Translations under genes and position numbers: made by a program
The notes under the pieces: generated by a model
Told to the model about the DNA's origin: nothing
Database searches by the model: none
Seen by the model: only the letters and a program-made list of their open reading frames with translations
Shown here: piece after piece, positions 43,279-51,542 of the stretch
How the letters are laid out: each line of letters opens with the position of its first letter
Numbering within the stretch: the first letter of the stretch is position 1
Source of the DNA: Acidaminobacter hydrogenoformans DSM 2784
GTDB taxonomy: Bacteria; Bacillota; Clostridia; Peptostreptococcales; Acidaminobacteraceae
Direction of reading: 5' to 3'
Assembly: GCF_900103005.1 (NCBI RefSeq)
Contig: NZ_FMWL01000001.1
Coordinates: forward strand, 248,001-312,000
Length of the DNA: 64,000 nt

Positions 43279-43681
43279 GAAATTCACCTCCGGTAAATTG
43301 TGAATAGTTCTGTAGCCTTATATCTTCATAAGCCTGGATAGAGGCTTTTAGAAGCTCTTTGTCCACCACCGCGTAATCCTTTTCGTGCTGTGGCTCGGCA
43401 TTTCGCCGGTCAGTAAGGGTTCTGTAGTTCAGGATGCTCTGCTCAATGAGCAGGATTTGGTCTGTATTCATATGGCCCGGCTCTGTGCCGACCAGGATGG
43501 ATCTGTAAGGTGAAAGCAACATTCTGATACTGGCGCCAAGTGGGCTGTCAATCAGTTCAATGCCGGCATGGACCAGGTCTCTTACTTTAATAAGGACATC
43601 CTCATAGCTTCCCTCGATAAATATAACGTTGTCATAGCTGTCTCTTACCAAAGGATTGTTCGTAACGATGCGGTGGGACAT
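43262..43681 (-). CDS. grdX: GrdX family protein
   Basis: 139 residues. Starts with the family motif IVTNNPLV and has VIFIEGSYEDVLIKVRDLVHAGIELIDSPL and SIRMLLSPYRSILV. GrdX is found at the start of reductase operons in Stickland clostridia; its role is unknown. ATG after AGAGGAGG. Heads the grdX, alpha/beta, selenoprotein, ykvI unit. Confidence 0.9.
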   Translation of the reverse strand: MSHRIVTNNPLVRDSYDNVIFIEGSYEDVLIKVRDLVHAGIELIDSPLGASIRMLLSPYRSILVGTEPGHMNTDQILLIEQSILNYRTLTDRRNAEPQHEKDYAVVDKELLKASIQAYEDIRLQNYSQFTGGEFLETRA

Positions 43682-44024
43682 GTTGCTTGCCTCCTCTTTT
43701 GATCAGGGGGTGATTTCTGTTTTTTTATTTGATTTTCTTGTGTATTTCTTATCTGTTTTATTAAAATACTTTATGTATTCTCAAAGTACCACAAAAGTTC
43801 TGAATAGTCAAATGATTGACAATCTTTTTGTTTTTATACAGAAACAATTGACCAAATTGCGACCAACCGATTTACAAATTAATTAAGCCCTTGATTTTAC
43901 TTGTCTTCAGCCTTCTCCAAGATGGATTTTTCCTGCAAAAACAAAAATAAACACCTGCTTACCTTCTTTATTTGAAGGTGAGCAGGTGTAGACTCTCCAC
44001 AGCACTTTGTGAGATTTTTATCGT
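43682..44024. other. Control region of the reductase operon
   Basis: A+T-rich. On the minus strand it contains a candidate promoter, TTGACT (43806-43811), 17 bases, TACTTT (43783-43788). The GntR terminator lies at 43950-43990. A direct repeat of TTGGTC in the same stretch could be a regulator site. No gene is seen. Confidence 0.5.
43950..43990 (-). terminator. GntR gene terminator
   Basis: ACACCTGCT and AGCAGGTGT with an inner ACCTTC/GAAGGT stem, then TTTATTTTTG on the minus strand. Confidence 0.85.
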
Positions 44025-44663
44025 TTAGAGCATCTCTTTTTTGATTTTTTCTACAAATTCATCAATATGTTGTCGAGAACTGCGCTCCGCTTTTTCAAAA
44101 TCACGCTCTTTCAAGGCTTCCAGCATTTCTCCAAGAGTATCTGTGAAAATGTTGATGCTGTCGATATATTGCTCGGAATAATGCCACATTCTCTCAGTCT
44201 GCATGTGCAGCTTTGAGAGGATTTCCGCAAGGGCAGGGTTCCCGCTGCTCTCGAGGACGGTTTTGTGAAAAATCTCGTCGTCATCAATGGCCTTTTGATA
44301 GTCCTCGGGAATCTTATAGGTTTGGAGCCGCCCCATAATCTCTTCGAGTTTCGCAATTTGATACGGCTGAATACGCTCCACAGCGAGGCGTGCAGCGAAT
44401 GGATCCAGCTGACGTGTCACCTCAAAGATAGATTTCATTTTTCTGAAGTCTACAGCGGTGACTTGTGCGCCGTAACGTGGAATGATGTTTAGAAGGTTGT
44501 CCGCGTTCAGCTGCTGGAATACCTTGCGAATGGGTGTACGGCTAACCCCAAATTCTTCAGCAAGTTCTTCCTCGTTCAGGACTAACCCAGGTTCATATTC
44601 GAGATGAATGACCCGGTCCCTCAGGATTTCATAGATATCTTCGGCTTTGTAGGACTTCTCCAT
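44025..44663 (-). CDS. GntR family regulator, FCD (FadR-type) domain
   Basis: 212 residues. Winged helix LNEEELAEEFGVSRTPIRKVFQQL, followed by an all-helical FCD domain with metal-ligand candidates FDPFAARLAV, DDEIFHKTVLE and SRQHIDEF. FCD regulators sense small carboxylates or amino acids. The adjacent, co-oriented reductase operon is the obvious target, but this is inference. Confidence 0.88.
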   Translation of the reverse strand: MEKSYKAEDIYEILRDRVIHLEYEPGLVLNEEELAEEFGVSRTPIRKVFQQLNADNLLNIIPRYGAQVTAVDFRKMKSIFEVTRQLDPFAARLAVERIQPYQIAKLEEIMGRLQTYKIPEDYQKAIDDDEIFHKTVLESSGNPALAEILSKLHMQTERMWHYSEQYIDSINIFTDTLGEMLEALKERDFEKAERSSRQHIDEFVEKIKKEML

Positions 44664-44732
44664 AAGCGTTTCCTTTCAAACAGATTTGAGTGTTGCTGCT
44701 GTAAAAAAACAATGTGTATTTCACCCAAGTTT

Positions 44733-44761
44733 ATTATACGTGTTTATGGAAGGCTGTGCAA
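44733..44761 (-). promoter_or_regulatory. Promoter of the GntR gene
   Basis: TTGCAC (44756-44761), exactly 17 bases, TATAAT (44733-44738) on the minus strand. Confidence 0.8.
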
Positions 44762-44785
44762 TTTTTTTTGAATAAACAATGATTT

Positions 44786-44827
44786 GGTGCGGGACAGGGA
44801 CACGTGGCGCGGGACTGGGCCCAACCA
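44786..44827 (+). repeat. Family B variant, two copies
   Basis: GGTGCGGGACAGGGACAC followed by GCGCGGGACTGGGCCCAACC. The second half is the complement of the variant at 39296. Confidence 0.65.
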
Positions 44828-44850
44828 AAAACACAGCCTTTTCCGCGTGT

Positions 44851-45381
44851 TCACTTGATCAACCCAGCCACGACAAACGCCGCCCGCCAGGCTTCAAGCT
44901 TTTCCTCAAAGGCAACCGCATGAGCGGGACTTGTGGACGGCAGACGCATCAACTGAAGCTGACGAGGAAGCCCTTGCCCATCCCTTGATCCCAAAATATA
45001 CTTATTATACAGCTGATACGATTTCGAACCATTGCACAAAACAGTCTCCAGCCTGGGATGCCCCATAATAAAACTTTGAAAATCATTTGGCACCTCATCT
45101 CTAATGGCCGTATCCGCGCTTCCCTCACGCCTGCAGGACTCGAGGACATCCCATAAAGCAATGCCATTCTCCACCAAAATAGCACACCTTTCAGAATATG
45201 CCACAGGACAAGTCCCATGCAGAAGATGACAGACGATCTTCCAAAACTGATTTCTGGGATGCGCATAATACGCCTGCTGCTTCAAGGATTCCTGACTCGG
45301 CATGGACCCCAGAATGAGAACCCGCGCGTCAGCAGCTTCGATAGGCGCGAACGCAGTCAAACGCTGATTGTTTGATGCCAT
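44851..45381 (-). CDS. DNA-deoxyinosine glycosylase (UDG family 6, HDG)
   Basis: 176 residues. Family motifs are VLILGSMPSQESL, YYAHPRNQFW and the late RLPSTSPAHA. These enzymes excise hypoxanthine left in DNA after adenine deamination. ATG after GGGGGTGA. Single gene. Confidence 0.88.
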   Translation of the reverse strand: MASNNQRLTAFAPIEAADARVLILGSMPSQESLKQQAYYAHPRNQFWKIVCHLLHGTCPVAYSERCAILVENGIALWDVLESCRREGSADTAIRDEVPNDFQSFIMGHPRLETVLCNGSKSYQLYNKYILGSRDGQGLPRQLQLMRLPSTSPAHAVAFEEKLEAWRAAFVVAGLIK

Positions 45382-45545
45382 TTACCGTCACCCCCTTCGC
45401 AAAGGTCGAAAAATATTGGCGCCTATATCCTGTTTTTCCTCAAGCCTTTGATACCCCCATAGCGACATCCACTTCCAAATATGTTTGCCTTAAAAGGAAT
45501 TTGTTCCATAAACAGAGAATCTATACCTACCTCTATAGGCTCAGG

Positions 45546-45560
45546 CTCTGCCGATGGTCC
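45546..45560 (-). repeat. Family A dispersed repeat
   Basis: CTCTGCCGATGGTCC, upstream of the SDR gene. Confidence 0.55.
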
Positions 45561-45618
45561 CTTTCCCCCACCCCTCCCCCCAACTCTACACCTCTGACCA
45601 GTCCCCAAACTCTCATTA

Positions 45619-45698
45619 TGTCCCTGTCCCGCACCACATGTCCCTGTCCCCCACCACATGTCCCTGTCCCCCACCACATGTCCCTGTCCCCCACCAAC
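45619..45698 (+). repeat. Family B tandem array, four 20-nt units
   Basis: TCCCTGTCCCCCACCACATG recurs four times at exactly 20-base spacing. Unit length and core match the array at 16277-16356. It ends 26 bases before the SDR start codon. Confidence 0.9.
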
Positions 45699-45724
45699 AC
45701 TCCTTAAAAAGCGAGGTCATGACC

Positions 45725-46507
45725 ATGAACCCAATTCAAAATAATCCCCGGAGCAACCGTGTCATTTTCATCACCGGAGGCGGCCAGGGCATTGGCAGGG
45801 GCCTCGTGCTCCACTTCCTGAACCTCGGCTACGCCGTCGCCACCATGGAAATTGACAATGAAGCCCGGGAAGAGCTAAAGCTGCTCACCAAAGACAAGGG
45901 CCCTTGCCTCATCCTTGAAGGCGACGTCCGAAGCGAAAATGACATTCAAAACGCCCTTGCCCAAACCCTAAAAGCATACGGCAAGCTCAACGCCGCCATC
46001 CACAACGCCGCCATTTCAGCGAACCAACCTGTCGAAAGCCTAACCCTTGACCTCTGGAACGACGTCCTTGCCGTCAATCTGACCGCCGGATTCCTCATAG
46101 CCAAACACGCGACCCCCCACCTCAAAAATTCAGAAGGCGGTGGCGCGCTGCTCCTCCTCGCATCCACACGCGCCATAATGTCAGAAGCCAGCACCGAAGC
46201 TTACTCCGCTACCAAAGGCGGCATTGTCGCCCTGACCCACGCCCTGTCTGTCAGCCTGGGGCCTGAGATCCGCGTCAACTGCATCAGCCCGGGCTGGATC
46301 GAGACCCGGGACTGGCAAAAGTCCTCTAAAGCGACCCCGCCCATTCACAGTGACGAAGACAAGTCCCAGCACCCTGTCGGCCGTGTCGGCATCCCTGACG
46401 ACATTGCCCGGACAGCGGCCTTTCTGGTGGACCCGCAAAACGGGTTCATTACCGGGCAGAATGTAGTTGTGGACGGGGGTATGACGAAAAAAATGATCTA
46501 CGTCTGA
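45725..46507 (+). CDS. SDR family oxidoreductase
   Basis: 260 residues. Rossmann motif TGGGQGIG (residues near 20), NAAIS, Ser and catalytic YSATKGG, and the C-terminal GFITGQNVVVDGGM. Classical NAD(P)-dependent SDR; substrate unknown. ATG 45725 is chosen with GAGG eight bases upstream; ATG 45719 is too close. A family B array directly precedes it. Confidence 0.85.
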   Translation: MNPIQNNPRSNRVIFITGGGQGIGRGLVLHFLNLGYAVATMEIDNEAREELKLLTKDKGPCLILEGDVRSENDIQNALAQTLKAYGKLNAAIHNAAISANQPVESLTLDLWNDVLAVNLTAGFLIAKHATPHLKNSEGGGALLLLASTRAIMSEASTEAYSATKGGIVALTHALSVSLGPEIRVNCISPGWIETRDWQKSSKATPPIHSDEDKSQHPVGRVGIPDDIARTAAFLVDPQNGFITGQNVVVDGGMTKKMIYV

Positions 46508-46523
46508 TAATGCGTCCAAGGAA

Positions 46524-46574
46524 AAAGCCCTTTCCAGTCGGTTGCCCATGGCAACCGGCCGGAAAGGGCTTTCC
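46524..46574. terminator. Bidirectional terminator
   Basis: AAAGCCCTTTCC and GGAAAGGGCTTT enclose a CGGTTGCC/GGCAACCG hairpin, just past the SDR stop. Confidence 0.8.
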
Positions 46575-46638
46575 TGGTTTTTGGGAGCAGTACCTCAAAA
46601 ACCACTCACCTTCCACACACGACAACCTTCATCAAACC

Positions 46639-47955
46639 CTACAACCCAACCTCTTCCCTGCTGCCACCCGTCTCACGCGCCAACTTCCCCCAGTCCTTCA
46701 GCAGTGTTACAAGATAAAACACACCGCCCGCCAGCGTCAATACCCCGGCAGGCACACGCCCCACCAGAACACCGGCACCGAGCAGTGCCACTGGCAGCAC
46801 CAGCTTCGCCAGACTCATGATCACACTGAGAACCCGTCCCTTCATATGCTCCGGTACCGCCACTTGGAAGTAATACAACAGCGGCAAATCAATCCAGGCA
46901 ATGCCAATGCCCAGCAGCAGCATGCCAGGGATTAGTCCCATCCAGGCATAAGCGCCCACAGCACCCGCAGCAGTCACACCCTGCCACGCCATCACGCCCA
47001 TAAGCCCCCCAAGGATCATAAAGCTCACCACCAAAACCACCCCCGCCGCCTTCATAGCTCGATCAACGCCCCATTTGAGCCGCCCAATCAAAACCGCCCC
47101 AAGAATCACGCCCACCGGCGACGCGCCCTGAACCAGACCCAGGACTTTCTCGCCCCCTTCGAGGGAACGGTGCAGCACATAAGGCAGCGGTACCGAGACA
47201 CAAAACCCTATGAAAAAGTTGATCGCCATCAATCGCCAAGCCAGCGACCGCATGCCGGAATCGCTCCAAACCAACCTAAGCCCCTCTGAAAACTCACCTC
47301 TCAAACTGCACCAAATACCTGCATCGCCAGCCACTTCAGCTCCCGCTGCCACTTGCGCATCCTCATCCGCCTTCACGCCCGCTCCCTCATACCGCATCCA
47401 GCTTTCCGACACCGCGGACAGCAAAAAAGAGATCCCGTTGATCCACAAAAAAGCCTCCACCCCAATCCAGGCATAGACCAAACCGCCAAACACCGGCCCC
47501 GCTACCGACACCATAGACTCCACCACGCGACTCGACGCGTTCAGCGACATCAGCCGCCCCTCGGACACCAACGCCAGCTTGGACGCCTCGAGACTCACCG
47601 AAAACAGCGTCGTCAGCACCGTGGTCACCACCGCCGTCACGTAAATCGCCCCAAGAGACAATCCATAAAACGCTGCATAAATCGCCATCCCCAAAAACCA
47701 GAAACCATTCAGCGCGTCCATTCCCACCACCATCCGTTTGCGGTTGAGACGGTCTGCCAGGATACCGGCGAGGGGCATGACCAGGACCATCGGCAAAATC
47801 CCAAGGGCCAGCGTCAGCCCAAAAGTCGCCGCGCTCCCCGTCTGCGCCAGCACATACCACCCGGCCGCAAACGTATACAGCGCCGACCCACTCTGGCTCA
47901 CGGCCTTCCCCGCCAAAAACAGCCCAACATTCCTGCGTTCCACCCATGCGTTCAT
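46639..47955 (-). CDS. MFS transporter (EntS-like MFS_3 type)
   Basis: 438 residues, 12 helices. N-terminal NVGLFLAGKAVSQSGSALYTFAAGWYVL, the motif A loop GILADRLNRKRMVVGMD, and a second-half FIGFCVSVPLPYVLHRSL support an exporter of the MFS_3 group, which moves siderophores or antibiotics. A central Ala/Asp/Glu-rich loop of about 25 residues is lineage-specific. Codons for ILPMVL overlap a family A core (47787-47794). ATG after AAGGAGGGAG. Confidence 0.87.
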   Translation of the reverse strand: MNAWVERRNVGLFLAGKAVSQSGSALYTFAAGWYVLAQTGSAATFGLTLALGILPMVLVMPLAGILADRLNRKRMVVGMDALNGFWFLGMAIYAAFYGLSLGAIYVTAVVTTVLTTLFSVSLEASKLALVSEGRLMSLNASSRVVESMVSVAGPVFGGLVYAWIGVEAFLWINGISFLLSAVSESWMRYEGAGVKADEDAQVAAGAEVAGDAGIWCSLRGEFSEGLRLVWSDSGMRSLAWRLMAINFFIGFCVSVPLPYVLHRSLEGGEKVLGLVQGASPVGVILGAVLIGRLKWGVDRAMKAAGVVLVVSFMILGGLMGVMAWQGVTAAGAVGAYAWMGLIPGMLLLGIGIAWIDLPLLYYFQVAVPEHMKGRVLSVIMSLAKLVLPVALLGAGVLVGRVPAGVLTLAGGVFYLVTLLKDWGKLARETGGSREEVGL

Positions 47956-48054
47956 TTTACTCCCTCCTTACCCTCATTAAACACCCCGGGCCTGACCCCA
48001 CGTCAACGGGCCTTTGGGCCAACTTCCACGCAAATTTCAAGCCAAAAACAAAAA

Positions 48055-48094
48055 AAGATGGCCTTAACCCCATGCTTCCCGGGCTTGCCATCTT
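48055..48094 (-). terminator. Terminator of the MerR-methyltransferase gene
   Basis: AAGATGGC/GCCATCTT stem followed by a T run on the minus strand. Confidence 0.75.
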
Positions 48095-48128
48095 CCTTCA
48101 TTTCCTCTAAATCACTTCATCTCTGTTT

Positions 48129-48145
48129 TTTTTGCCGATGGTCAC
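48129..48145 (-). repeat. Family A dispersed repeat
   Basis: TTTTTGCCGATGGTCACC, just downstream of the MerR-methyltransferase stop. Confidence 0.6.
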
Positions 48146-48176
48146 CTCATCCCCCACCATCACCAAAACAGCAAAT

Positions 48177-49493
48177 TCAAACACAGCCTACCTCATCTGA
48201 GCCTCTCGCGCCCACCGCCACAACAGTCCTGACCCTCTCGTCCGCCTCAAAATAGTCCTCAAATACCCCACCTTGACTGACGACCGCTGTCCTGTAAGTC
48301 TCATTCAGCTTATACCCCAGCCCCGCGAGACCCTCAAGCACACCCGCCTCCGTAAACCACAGCCGCCGGTCCGCTGGAATCCGGGTGTTTATGCCAAACC
48401 TTTCAAAGACAATATACGAACCAAAGAGCCTGGCCTTCTCACGCATCAGTGGATTCACAATGTCAGGCAAAAACCCGTCATTGTCAAAACTGTAGTTGCT
48501 GGTGCCGGTAAAATCCATGAGCACATCAAAGCTGTCTGCCTTCAGCGGCAAGGACTGAAAGTCCGCGCAGAGCAGCACGAGCTTCCTTGGCTGAGCCGCG
48601 CCTTCCAGGATCGTTTTCAAAAAACGGTGGCGCTCCGGATCGTGATCAACCGCAACATAAATCATAGTCTCCGGCAGCTGATCATAAACCGTACGTAGGT
48701 AAAAGCCATGGCCGCTGCCCAGCTCAAGGGCTGCACGGCAGCCTGTAAAGTCCGCTCTGCTCCGCACCCAGCTGAGGCCTTCGTAAATTCTGTCCAGATA
48801 GGCCGGATCCGTAGACATCAGATAAGCTTCCAGGAAGCCAGCTGTGCCGTCACCCACCTCTGAGGCATTTCCACTGGCTTCAATGGCCTTACGCCGGACT
48901 TCAAACTCAGAGCGCTGTGCCTCCCAGAGCTCCGGCACATAGACTATGCCCGCCTCAACTACAAGACCGCCCGCCTCCCCACAGCCACCGCTGCAGATCA
49001 GCTTGCCCTGAAGGACCCTGCCCTCCAGGATCTCCCCTTCATGCAGCGAAAGGTCGCCGCCGCAGCGTCTGCATGCCAGCAGCGGCAAAGCTTCCAGTGG
49101 CAGCCCTACGGCCTGTCGCGGTACGTCGCCCTTAACCTCTGACGACGCCACCAGCGCCCCTGTGGCCTCTTCCAGCGCAGCCAGCGCCTTCTGACGCGCT
49201 TCAATCTCCAGGCGGACGGCATGGATGCGCTCAGAAAACAGGCTGCAGTAATAGACGTCCTTCTGATAATCCGTCATGGCCCCCAGACGCTCAAATTGAA
49301 AGAGCCTTTTGACTTCAGCCAGCGAAAAACCCATCTCCTTGAGCTGTAAAATTCGCTCCAGGTCCTTTTGAACGTGCTCGTCAAAATCATACTGGCCGCC
49401 GCGCTTCTCAACCACGAGAAGGCCCAGTTCCATATAGTGGCGCAGGGTATCCACCGTAACACCGGTGCGGGTTGAAAATTCGCCAATCCTCAA
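48177..49493 (-). CDS. MerR regulator fused to a zinc ribbon and SAM methyltransferase
   Basis: 438 residues in one frame. Residues 1-75 form a MerR helix-turn-helix and wing (MRIGEFSTRTGVTVDTLRHY, LERILQLKEMGFSLAEV), followed by a coiled coil. A four-cysteine ribbon (CRRCGG...CSGGCG) is near residues 140-172. The rest is a class I methyltransferase with ALELGSGHG as SAM loop, VAVDHDPERHRF and LMDFTGTSNYSF. The fusion could sense a ligand and methylate it or the DNA-bound partner; the substrate is unknown. TTG start 49493 after GGGGGCGAG. Confidence 0.8.
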   Translation of the reverse strand: MRIGEFSTRTGVTVDTLRHYMELGLLVVEKRGGQYDFDEHVQKDLERILQLKEMGFSLAEVKRLFQFERLGAMTDYQKDVYYCSLFSERIHAVRLEIEARQKALAALEEATGALVASSEVKGDVPRQAVGLPLEALPLLACRRCGGDLSLHEGEILEGRVLQGKLICSGGCGEAGGLVVEAGIVYVPELWEAQRSEFEVRRKAIEASGNASEVGDGTAGFLEAYLMSTDPAYLDRIYEGLSWVRSRADFTGCRAALELGSGHGFYLRTVYDQLPETMIYVAVDHDPERHRFLKTILEGAAQPRKLVLLCADFQSLPLKADSFDVLMDFTGTSNYSFDNDGFLPDIVNPLMREKARLFGSYIVFERFGINTRIPADRRLWFTEAGVLEGLAGLGYKLNETYRTAVVSQGGVFEDYFEADERVRTVVAVGARGSDEVGCV

Positions 49494-49550
49494 ATTGCTC
49501 GCCCCCTATGGTGGTGCAAATAGAATGTGATGAACGTGATCCCGAGTCAG

Positions 49551-51542
49551 CTAACCCCGCCACTTCAGCCGGTCAGAACGACCTAAGCGGGAGAGGGGGC
49601 TGCGGCGACCATCGGCAGTGCTTTGAACGCTTTGGGTGCTTTGGTTCTGTCCTTGTTCTCTATAAGTCCCTGTCCCCGACCGGGAACCCCGTGCCTGTGC
49701 CTCCGCCAGATACCGGGTCAGGTCCACGCGCTCCGTCTTCGAAGCCACATGGCGCCGAAAGCCTGGCCCCCACAGATAAGCATTGAGGCCCAGGGAAACC
49801 GCCAGCAGCACCAATGTCCCGTAGGGCAGCAGCGTCGCGCCATAGTGAAGCCCGCCGAGGGCCCCAACGCCAAAGGTCAGCGGGAACATTTTCCCCGCCT
49901 CCGCATTGCGTCCGGCCACAAAGGGCTCAGAGAACGGCAGCCGCTTGCCCAGCACCCTGAAGCAGAGTATCAAGAACAAAAGCGTATTGAAAAATGCCAC
50001 CACCAGGTCCAGGACAATCCGGCTCCCAAAAATGATCAGAAACACCGCCGAAAGGAGCAAAAATACCGGCACCAGCAGCCGGAGCACCATGGCTTTCAGC
50101 GTGCCCCTATAAAGGGCTGCCAGGTCCCGCACCGGCGTCGCCGCATAGATCCAGGCCCCCTGGTGACTGGCGGAATACTTCATCATGAGAAGGACTGTGG
50201 GCATCATCATGGCCGAGAAATAGATGAACAGATAAGATTTCCCAGCGGTAACCTCTGTCCAGGTGCTGCCCTGCATGCTGTTGAAGATGAAGATAAACGG
50301 GAAAATCAACGAAAACCCAAGGGATGGGTACACCCTGAGCTTGAAATCCCGTTCGGTCTTGACCATGTTGAGGGCGAAGCGGAAAAACAATGCCTCCTCC
50401 TGGGACCGGCACATCCAGCCGGAAACCCTGTGTCCCAGGCCAAGTCTCGCGCTGCCTTTGGACCCGCGCCGCTCCAGTTTTTCCAGGCTGCGCTCAAAAG
50501 TCTGCATACCCCGGGCGTAAAAGAGCACCGCCAGTACCGGCACCCCAGCCGCCATGGCCGCCATAGCTACAAAAAACGGCTCCTGGCTGCCGTTCATGAG
50601 TACCTCGAACAGGGCCCCAAACCAAACCGGCGGCAGCAGAAAATGCCACCAGGCCGCCTCAAACGCAATCTCCATATTGACAAACTGAAACGCCCTCCCC
50701 ACAAACTGGTACCCCACCGCCATGGCAATGGAGAGCGCAATCTGCACATAGTTGATGACATCCCTGAGCTTCTCCCCGTCAAAGAACCTGAGCACCAATA
50801 AATACAGCATGGCGGTCATGACGATCACCAGGAGATCCATCCATAAAATCACCCACATGTAAAGAAAGCCAAAGCCTACGCCGTGACGGATGAACCCTGC
50901 GATCACACTGGGTCCGGTCAGCGCCCCCGTGATCATGAGCAGATACCCCAGTACGTGGATGGACTTCGCCGCCGTCAGCGTCCGCCCCTCCACCGGCCGC
51001 GTCAGAACAATACTCCGGTCCCGCAGGTCCAGCAGCACCGACGAAAAGTCCGAAATCAGCGACGTCATGACCATAAACAGCACAATCCCCATGGCTGCGC
51101 TGATCTGAAACATAAAGTTGCGCCCCATCAAAATCATGGGAATCAGAATGATCCCCATCAGGCCATAGACCCACAGGGACTTCAGGAACTGATTCCCGCT
51201 TTTCCCCGCCGACCTGTTCTGGCCACCGGCCACGCTGGGCGCCCGCCGCCCGTCCATGAGAAATTTAATTTCGAGGATCCGCCGCATGACCGGGTAATCG
51301 ACGCCAGCCTTCGTGAACAAGCCCGCGAACCGGTCCAGCAGGATCAGCGGGCTGAAGCTTTTTTTCTTTGCCCTTGGAGCTTCGCTTTCGCCGGGATTTG
51401 CGTCTCTCCCCGCACTATTCTCGAGGACTTCTGCCGATGGTCCCATTTCCCCACCCGCTTCCAAGCTTTCACTCTTCTGAACGTCCTCTCCTGCGTCCGC
51501 TCTTACGTCCTCTCTTGCCGCTTCTCTTGCCTCATCACTCAT
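49551..51542 (-). CDS. ABC-2 type exporter permease
   Basis: 663 residues with about 14 helices in the middle 500. The start overlaps the ATPase stop by eight bases. The hydrophilic N-terminal 55 residues contain a family A repeat (MGPSAEV region), and the C-terminal 50 are translated from a family B copy (SRSGTGTY) and a family A copy (STADGRR), so both ends look extended by repeats. Function: export of a drug, lantibiotic or lipid with the ATPase. No other partner is seen. Confidence 0.82.
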   Translation of the reverse strand: MSDEAREAAREDVRADAGEDVQKSESLEAGGEMGPSAEVLENSAGRDANPGESEAPRAKKKSFSPLILLDRFAGLFTKAGVDYPVMRRILEIKFLMDGRRAPSVAGGQNRSAGKSGNQFLKSLWVYGLMGIILIPMILMGRNFMFQISAAMGIVLFMVMTSLISDFSSVLLDLRDRSIVLTRPVEGRTLTAAKSIHVLGYLLMITGALTGPSVIAGFIRHGVGFGFLYMWVILWMDLLVIVMTAMLYLLVLRFFDGEKLRDVINYVQIALSIAMAVGYQFVGRAFQFVNMEIAFEAAWWHFLLPPVWFGALFEVLMNGSQEPFFVAMAAMAAGVPVLAVLFYARGMQTFERSLEKLERRGSKGSARLGLGHRVSGWMCRSQEEALFFRFALNMVKTERDFKLRVYPSLGFSLIFPFIFIFNSMQGSTWTEVTAGKSYLFIYFSAMMMPTVLLMMKYSASHQGAWIYAATPVRDLAALYRGTLKAMVLRLLVPVFLLLSAVFLIIFGSRIVLDLVVAFFNTLLFLILCFRVLGKRLPFSEPFVAGRNAEAGKMFPLTFGVGALGGLHYGATLLPYGTLVLLAVSLGLNAYLWGPGFRRHVASKTERVDLTRYLAEAQARGSRSGTGTYREQGQNQSTQSVQSTADGRRSPLSRLGRSDRLKWRG
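49604..49645 (+). repeat. Family A repeat inside the permease C-terminal coding region
   Basis: GCGACCATCGGCAGTGCTTT followed by repeated GCTTTGGG units; translated on the minus strand into the permease tail. Confidence 0.65.
49662..49683 (+). repeat. Family B repeat inside the permease C-terminal coding region
   Basis: AAGTCCCTGTCCCCGACC, on the minus strand coding for SRSGTGTY. Confidence 0.65.
51430..51447 (-). repeat. Family A repeat inside the permease N-terminal coding region
   Basis: TTCTGCCGATGGTCCCAT, translated as MGPSAE on the minus strand. Confidence 0.55.

Larger units (their letters stand above)
45382..45724. other. Intergenic region carrying repeats
   Basis: Holds a family A core at 45550-45557 and a family B tandem array at 45619-45698. 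Open frames reaching through it into the SDR gene are made of repeat sequence and lack a binding site. Confidence 0.6.

Noticed and set aside
42169-43296. Open frame of 375 codons antisense to the component B alpha/beta gene
   Set aside because: It lies wholly opposite a recognisable conserved gene, has no ribosome binding site and no familiar motif; long antisense frames are expected in biased codon usage.
45619-45698. Tandem 20-nt array considered as a CRISPR array
   Set aside because: Units are contiguous with no unique spacers and no cas genes nearby.
45554-45724. N-terminal extension of the SDR protein
   Set aside because: It would translate the family B array into a Pro/His/Ser repeat and has no ribosome binding site; the Rossmann domain starts after ATG 45725.
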